Source: Microbacterium sp. Leaf151 (GTDB lineage Bacteria; Actinomycetota; Actinomycetes; Actinomycetales; Microbacteriaceae). From it: DNA of 62,842 bases. The notes under the pieces were generated by a model. The model had not been told where the DNA came from and ran no database searches. It worked only from the letters and a program-made list of their open reading frames with translations. Numbering within the stretch: position 1 is the stretch's first letter; each line of letters starts with the position of its first letter. Location of the stretch: assembly GCF_001424225.1 (NCBI RefSeq), contig NZ_LMOR01000004.1, forward strand, positions 1,060,679 through 1,123,520, written 5' to 3'. The translations under genes and the position numbers were made by a program. This document shows positions 59,018-62,842 of the stretch, piece after piece.

Positions 59018-59725
59018 ATGCCGCAGCGTGTCATCGTCACGGGAGGCTCGGGCGGCATCGGCGCCGCCATCGTCGCCCGGTTCGTCGCCGACGGCGCCCG
59101 GGTCGCGGTGCTCGATCGTCGCCCGCCCGCCGAGGGCTCGGCATCCACGTTCATCTCCGTCGACCTGCGCGACCCGCTCGACACCCGTCGTGCCGTCGGG
59201 GAAGCGGTGGATGCCCTCGAGGGAGTGGACGTGCTGGTCAATTGCGCGGGCGTGTTCCAGCACGTGCCGCTGCTCGACATCAGCATCGACGACTGGGACC
59301 TCGTGCTCGACATCAACGCCCGCGCGACCCTGGTGACCATGCAGGCGGTGGCACCGGTCATGCTGCAGGCGCACGGCGGCGCGATCGTCAACATCGCCAG
59401 CATGGCCGCGAAACAGGGCGGCGGAGGAGAGGGCCACTACGCCGCATCGAAGGCAGCGGTCGTCGCGCTCACCCGCGCCGGAGCACAGGAGTGGGGATGC
59501 CACGGCGTCACCGTCAACGCCGTCTGCCCCGGCTACGTGCTCACCGACATGGGCGCCGACACCCGGTCGGAGGCCGATGTCGTCGCGTGGAGCGCCAGAT
59601 CTCCGCTCGGGCGACTCGGGGTGCCGGAAGACGTCGCCGGAGTCACGTACTTCCTCGCCTCACCCGCCGGCGGCTATCTGACCGGACAGGCGATCAACGT
59701 CACCGGCGGCATGATCATGCACTGA
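59018..59725 (+). CDS. Short-chain dehydrogenase/reductase (SDR)
   Basis: A 235-residue classical SDR. TGGSGGIGAAI near 8-18 is the cofactor loop, NCAG near 78 the structural motif, NIASMA near 126 the catalytic Ser, and YAASK near 140-144 the catalytic Tyr/Lys. PGYVLTDMG and the terminal GQAINVTGGM are typical of the FabG-like group. The ATG follows AGAAGGG. A TACGGT -10-like box lies about 40 bp upstream. Substrate unknown. Confidence 0.92.
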   Translation: MPQRVIVTGGSGGIGAAIVARFVADGARVAVLDRRPPAEGSASTFISVDLRDPLDTRRAVGEAVDALEGVDVLVNCAGVFQHVPLLDISIDDWDLVLDINARATLVTMQAVAPVMLQAHGGAIVNIASMAAKQGGGGEGHYAASKAAVVALTRAGAQEWGCHGVTVNAVCPGYVLTDMGADTRSEADVVAWSARSPLGRLGVPEDVAGVTYFLASPAGGYLTGQAINVTGGMIMH

Positions 59726-59805
59726 GCCTCGTCCCCGATGAGCATGAGCTGCGCGGGGCGGAGGGTGCCGCGCGACGGCCTATCGGCGGGGCGAGCAACA
59801 CCGCG

Positions 59806-60516
59806 TCACTGCGAGAGCTGGCGATCGAGGCGATCGAGCAGCGCTTCGAGAGACTCCTCGAACTCGTCCTCGGCGTGGTTCTCGCTGAGCATCGCCCGCA
59901 GCCGCTGAACGTTCGGCGAACCGGCCAGGCTCGTCGTTCCGTCGCCCTGCGGGATATCCGCCGCCCCTTCGTCGAGGGGCTCATCGGCGGGCGAGGTCTC
60001 GCCGCCGCGTACCGCGGACTCGAGCAGCAGATTGCCGAGGAGGAAACTGCTGAACGACCGGTAGGCGCCGACGGCCTGATCGTCGGTGAAGCCGAAGCCG
60101 ATGAGCGTCGCGAGGAAGATCTCGACGACCTCGATGCTGCGCAGCGGGGGACGCAACCACGGGGCGGCCGGATGCCGGGTCGCGATCAGGGGGAATGCTT
60201 TGGGATGCTCCACCGCGATGCGGCGCACCTCGTGCGCGGTGACCTGCAGGAATCGCTGCCACTGGTCCCCGGTGGCTTCCGACAGCGCGTCCGTGAGGCC
60301 GCTCATCAGCTGGTCGACGACACCCTCGAGGAGGTCTTCGCGGCCGTTCACGTAGCGGTAGAGCGACATCGCCTCGACGCGCAGCTCTTTGCCGAGGTTG
60401 CGCATCGACAAGCCGTTCAGCCCGTTGCGGTCGATGAGCTCCAGCGCCGAGGCCACGATGGACTCGCGCGTGAGCCGGGGGGTGAAGGCCCGGGTCGCGT
60501 CGATCGGCTCGTCCAT
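59806..60516 (-). CDS. TetR family transcriptional regulator (TetR_C type)
   Basis: A 236-residue regulator. The HTH (LTRESIVASALELIDRNGLNGLSMRNLGKELRVEAMSLYRYVNGREDLL) covers about 15-63 and has the SLYRYV recognition form of TetR proper. The C-terminal domain with FTDDQAVGAYRSFSSFLLGNLLLE is of the TetR_C-type family. A purine-rich GAGAGGGAGAGGG ribosome site precedes ATG 60516. Convergent with the SDR gene. Target not evident. Confidence 0.88.
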   Translation of the reverse strand: MDEPIDATRAFTPRLTRESIVASALELIDRNGLNGLSMRNLGKELRVEAMSLYRYVNGREDLLEGVVDQLMSGLTDALSEATGDQWQRFLQVTAHEVRRIAVEHPKAFPLIATRHPAAPWLRPPLRSIEVVEIFLATLIGFGFTDDQAVGAYRSFSSFLLGNLLLESAVRGGETSPADEPLDEGAADIPQGDGTTSLAGSPNVQRLRAMLSENHAEDEFEESLEALLDRLDRQLSQ

Positions 60517-60646
60517 GTCCCTCTCCCTCTCGTGGAGGTTCCATCGTGGGCCCCAGCGCTGAGGGAAGACGGCTGGTTGCGCCGCGCTGCCGCGATGCGG
60601 TACTCGCGGACGGCACCGACCGGGAGGCCGGTCAACGGCGAAGAGC

Positions 60647-60680
60647 GGGTCCGGAGACACCCCGATGAGCCCCCGGACCC
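60647..60680. terminator. Hairpin downstream of the aquaporin gene
   Basis: GGGTCCGG (60647-60654) and CCGGACCC (60673-60680) form a perfect 8-bp stem, about 32 bp past the aquaporin stop on the minus strand. Confidence 0.5.
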
Positions 60681-60712
60681 TGCCTGTCACCGCCCCGCGT
60701 CGAGGCGGTCGC

Positions 60713-61528
60713 TCACGAACCGACGACCCGCCGCCCGAGCACGCGCACCACGAGCCCCGCGACCGCGGCGCCCGCGAGCGGGGCGACGATGAACACCCAC
60801 AGCTGCGACACCGGGAGCGCGCCGCCGTAGACGGCCGTGGCGATGGAGCGCGCCGGGTTCACGCTGGTGTTGCTGATCGGGATGCTGATGAGGTGGATCA
60901 GGGTCAGCGTCAGACCGATGCCGATCGGCGCGAAGGTCGCGTACTCCTTCTTCGCCGTGACCGACAGGATCACCGCGATGAAAATTCCCGTGAGGATCGC
61001 CTCGGCGACGAAGACCGCGGCCAGTCCGTAGCCGCCCGGGCTCCCCTCACCGAAGCCGTTCGAGGCGAAGCCGGCCTGCTGCGCGGTCGAGAATCCGTCG
61101 GGGCGCCCGCTCAGCACGAGAGCGATGACGCTCGTCGCCAGGATGCCGCCGACGAGCTGCGACAGGATGTAGCCGGGGACGTGACGCGCGTCGGTACGAC
61201 CGGCCACGAGGAGTCCGAGCGTGACCGCGGGATTGAAGTGACCACCGCTGATGTGGCCCACCGCCGCGATGCCGGCCACGAGCGTCAGCCCGAACGCCAG
61301 CGCGACGCCGAGGAAGCCGACGCCGGCCTGATTGTCGTCGGCACTGGGGAAGTTGGCGGCGAAGAGCGCGGTTCCCACCCCACCCAGAACCAGCAGGAAC
61401 GTGCCGAAGGCCTCGGCGCCGTACCTCGCCATCGAAGACCACTGGCGTGCATCCTGCTGACGCTGCTCGACGGTCGAATCGGCGACCCGGACGGGTTCGC
61501 TTTTCGTCTCCTGCTTCTTCTTACCCAT
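60713..61528 (-). CDS. aqpZ: Aquaporin Z-type water channel
   Basis: A 271-residue MIP-family channel with six membrane segments and both NPA boxes (HFNPAVT at 97-103, SVNPARS at 222-228). His212, Thr221 and Arg227 are spaced as the AqpZ selectivity-filter residues His174/Thr183/Arg189, so it is a water channel and not a glycerol facilitator. The N-terminus has about 33 extra charged residues (KKKQETKSEP, RQQDARQW) absent from E. coli AqpZ. The gap before it contains the palindrome at 61590-61603. Confidence 0.93.
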   Translation of the reverse strand: MGKKKQETKSEPVRVADSTVEQRQQDARQWSSMARYGAEAFGTFLLVLGGVGTALFAANFPSADDNQAGVGFLGVALAFGLTLVAGIAAVGHISGGHFNPAVTLGLLVAGRTDARHVPGYILSQLVGGILATSVIALVLSGRPDGFSTAQQAGFASNGFGEGSPGGYGLAAVFVAEAILTGIFIAVILSVTAKKEYATFAPIGIGLTLTLIHLISIPISNTSVNPARSIATAVYGGALPVSQLWVFIVAPLAGAAVAGLVVRVLGRRVVGS

Positions 61529-61849
61529 GGCGGTGGTGACTCCTTTCGATGGCCGGCCGAGCGCCGGCGTCGCCCTGTAGACGTCGGCGGACGATCGATC
61601 GTCACGCGCGACGTGAGAGGCCGGACACTGCCGTCACCCGTCCAGCGTGGCGGTGTCGAACGGCGGCGTCGGCGGATTGACACCCGCGCCACCAGAGGGA
61701 TATACGCCGTAAGCCTATTCGTCTCGATACATATCTGGGCGCGCTGCGCAACCCCCGCGTGACGAAAGGCAGGCCCGGTACGTCTTGATCCTGTAGGCGA
61801 TCGCGCCGCCCCGGCACACCCGGGTAACCCCGTCGAAAAGGAACCGCTC
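61529..61849. promoter_or_regulatory. Divergent regulatory region between aqpZ and the Asp23 operon
   Basis: A 321-bp gap with no credible gene. It contains the perfect 14-bp palindrome GACGATCGATCGTC (61590-61603), 61 bp before the aqpZ start, and an AT-rich stretch (about 61697-61737, TATACGCCGTAAGCC then GATACATATC) that probably holds promoters for both directions. A GAAAAGGA ribosome site precedes the Asp23 start. No clean -35/-10 pair could be fixed. Confidence 0.5.
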
Positions 61850-62326
61850 ATGGCTGACAACGCCACCACCCCCGCTGCGCAGAACGTCCCCCAGGCGGCA
61901 TCCCGCGTCAACCGTCCGCTGTCCGGACGCGGCCAGGAGGCTCACGCCGCCGGCTCGACCCACATCGCCGACGGCGTCGTGGGTAAGGTCGCCGGTATCG
62001 CGGCCCGTGAGGTCACCGGCGTCTACGCCCTGGGCGGCGGCGGCGCCCGTGCGCTGGGCGCGATCCGCGACGCGATCAACGCCACCGACCTGACGCAGGG
62101 CGTCAAGGTCGAGGTCGGCGAGACCCAGGCCGCGGTCGACATCACCATCGTCGTCGAGTACGGCGCGCAGATCCAGGATGTCGCCGAGCAGGTCCGCTCG
62201 CGCGTCGCCGGTGCGATCAGCCACCTCGTCGGCCTCGAGGTCGTCGAGGTCAACGTCGACGTCAACGACGTGCACATCCCGGGCGACGACGACAACGACG
62301 ACGACGACGAGAAGCGCGTCCGTTGA
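61850..62326 (+). CDS. Asp23/Gls24 family envelope stress protein
   Basis: A 158-residue protein. The Asp23 core THIADGVVGKVAGIAAREVTGVYALGGG ... VKVEVGETQAAVDITIVVEYGAQIQDVAEQVRSRVAGAISHLVGLEVVEVNVDVNDVHI fills about 37-143, after an Ala-rich N-terminus. The tail is a run of Asp with a KR end. These proteins line the cytoplasmic membrane face and respond to cell-envelope stress. The next gene (a small membrane protein) overlaps by 4 bp and may anchor it. Confidence 0.94.
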   Translation: MADNATTPAAQNVPQAASRVNRPLSGRGQEAHAAGSTHIADGVVGKVAGIAAREVTGVYALGGGGARALGAIRDAINATDLTQGVKVEVGETQAAVDITIVVEYGAQIQDVAEQVRSRVAGAISHLVGLEVVEVNVDVNDVHIPGDDDNDDDDEKRVR

Positions 62327-62511
62327 CCCCCATCACCACCGGCGCACTCTTCGGACTCATCCTCGCGCTGAGCGCCCTGATCTTCGGCTTCGGGGGATTC
62401 GTCCTCGTCGCCCTGTTCATGGCGATCGGTGCGGTCGTCGCCCGCGTCGCCTCGGGTGAGCTCGACTTCCGCAACATCATCAACGCCTTCACGGGTCGGA
62501 GCACCTCGTGA
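62323..62511 (+). CDS. Small two-helix membrane protein (DUF2273-like)
   Basis: A 62-residue protein made of two close hydrophobic helices (ITTGALFGLILALSALIFGFGGFVLVALFMAIGAVVARV) and a short polar tail. Small membrane proteins of this kind sit beside Asp23 genes. The start is TTG at 62323, overlapping the Asp23 stop (TTGA), an unusual start codon that would keep its level low relative to Asp23. It overlaps the next gene by 4 bp (GTGA). Confidence 0.8.
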   Translation: MTPITTGALFGLILALSALIFGFGGFVLVALFMAIGAVVARVASGELDFRNIINAFTGRSTS

Positions 62512-62842
62512 CCACCGTCACCCCCGTCCGGCCCGGCGACCGCACCGCGGTTGCCGGGCCCGGGCTGCCCCCGGGCCGGGTCGAGGTCGCCGACCGCGTC
62601 CTCGAGAAGACCGCGCAGCGGGTGGCGGCGGAGGTGATCGGGGTGGATGCCAAGAACGTCCACGTCGAGATCGTCTCGGCCCGCGACACCGCTGCGGTGC
62701 GCGTGACTTCGCCGTTCCCGGTTCCGCGCCTCGACGACACCGAGGCCGTGCGCCGCGCGACTCCCGTCCTCGAAGCCGCTCGTACGGCCCAGAGCGAGCT
62801 GCGGTCGCGCCTGACCCGGCTGTTCGGCCGTGAGATCTCGCG
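62508..62842 (+). CDS. Asp23-operon protein, partial at the right edge
   Basis: About 111 residues are visible from GTG 62508; the end lies outside the window. VEVADRVLEKTAQRVAAEVIGVDAKNVHVEIVSARDTAAVRVTSPFPVP (about 25-73) looks like a diverged Asp23-type alpha/beta domain. EAARTAQSELRSRLTRLFGREI follows. Its 4-bp overlap with the small membrane gene places it in the same envelope-stress operon. Family name uncertain. Confidence 0.75.
   Translation, partial: MTTVTPVRPGDRTAVAGPGLPPGRVEVADRVLEKTAQRVAAEVIGVDAKNVHVEIVSARDTAAVRVTSPFPVPRLDDTEAVRRATPVLEAARTAQSELRSRLTRLFGREIS

Noticed and set aside
55729..59403. A minus-strand open frame of 1224 codons
   Set aside because: Only the part 55729-57105 has amidohydrolase motifs. 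The rest runs antisense to the SDR and flavin-protein genes and through the esterase gene in the wrong frame. High GC keeps it open by chance.
1..62842. tRNA, rRNA, CRISPR or prophage genes
   Set aside because: No cloverleaf-like sequence with a GGTTCGAATCC-type arm, no rRNA stretch, no spaced direct repeats and no phage structural or integrase gene was found by eye. A covariance-model scan would be the decisive test.

Overview
The window looks like chromosome of a high-GC actinobacterium, most probably a Microbacterium or close Microbacteriaceae relative. Signs are the very high GC at third codon positions, the constantly recurring ggatgcc/ggcatcc hexamer-plus, frequent GTG starts, ATGA/GTGA four-base gene overlaps, and several promoters whose -10 box lies 6-9 nt before the start codon (leaderless mRNAs). 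No rRNA, tRNA, CRISPR array, intact insertion sequence or phage gene was seen. The species call is inference from style, not from a marker gene.

Layout. (1) 1-6541, plus strand: a sugar-acid catabolic operon (mannonate oxidoreductase, idonate/gulonate-type dehydrogenase, MHS transporter, mannonate dehydratase, KDPG aldolase, KDG kinase) that together would take L-gulonate or a hexuronate to pyruvate and glyceraldehyde 3-phosphate. (2) 6697-20618: a purine-synthesis backbone (sterol-carrier-like protein, purD, purC) interleaved with a macrolide-type glycosyltransferase/TetR/membrane operon, an SRPBCC-EVE-MarR operon with a palindromic operator, a TfoX-like protein, a PadR-controlled drug exporter, a BCCT transporter and a uracil permease. 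(3) 20938-27312: a LacI-controlled fructoside cassette (ABC importer, fructokinase, GH32-like enzyme). (4) 27561-33543: a small acidic protein, NhaA, a lipoprotein, a CelR-type LacI regulator with GH1 beta-glucosidase and a CelR operator, then purS-purQ.

(5) 33554-42115: genes with a nitrogen-compound flavour: an HutC-type GntR regulator, tandem operators before an AllA-like lyase and a flavoprotein, a 2-hydroxyacid dehydrogenase, a MocA-like nucleotidyltransferase divergent from an overlapping operon of XdhC, a degenerate-site amidohydrolase, a cupin-XRE regulator and a VanB-type reductase. (6) 42197-45885: three glycosyltransferases. (7) 46011-54052: an operon with a cytosine-deaminase-like enzyme, an NMT1-type ABC importer, an FAD-dependent oxidoreductase and a creatininase-family hydrolase, followed by an MFS exporter. 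This is the best candidate for an undescribed pathway. (8) 54162-59725: hydrolases, an ABM protein, an AtzB/TrzN-type amidohydrolase, a flavin split-barrel protein and an SDR. (9) 59806-62842: a TetR regulator, aquaporin Z, and an Asp23 envelope-stress operon running off the right edge.

Several dispersed hairpin families sit between genes (7888-7940, 16273-16329, 55036-55100, 57181-57246; 20670-20710 and 27324-27360; 13815-13884 and 34285-34352; 50425-50535). They mostly lie at cassette borders and 3' ends and may act as terminators or as sites of rearrangement.
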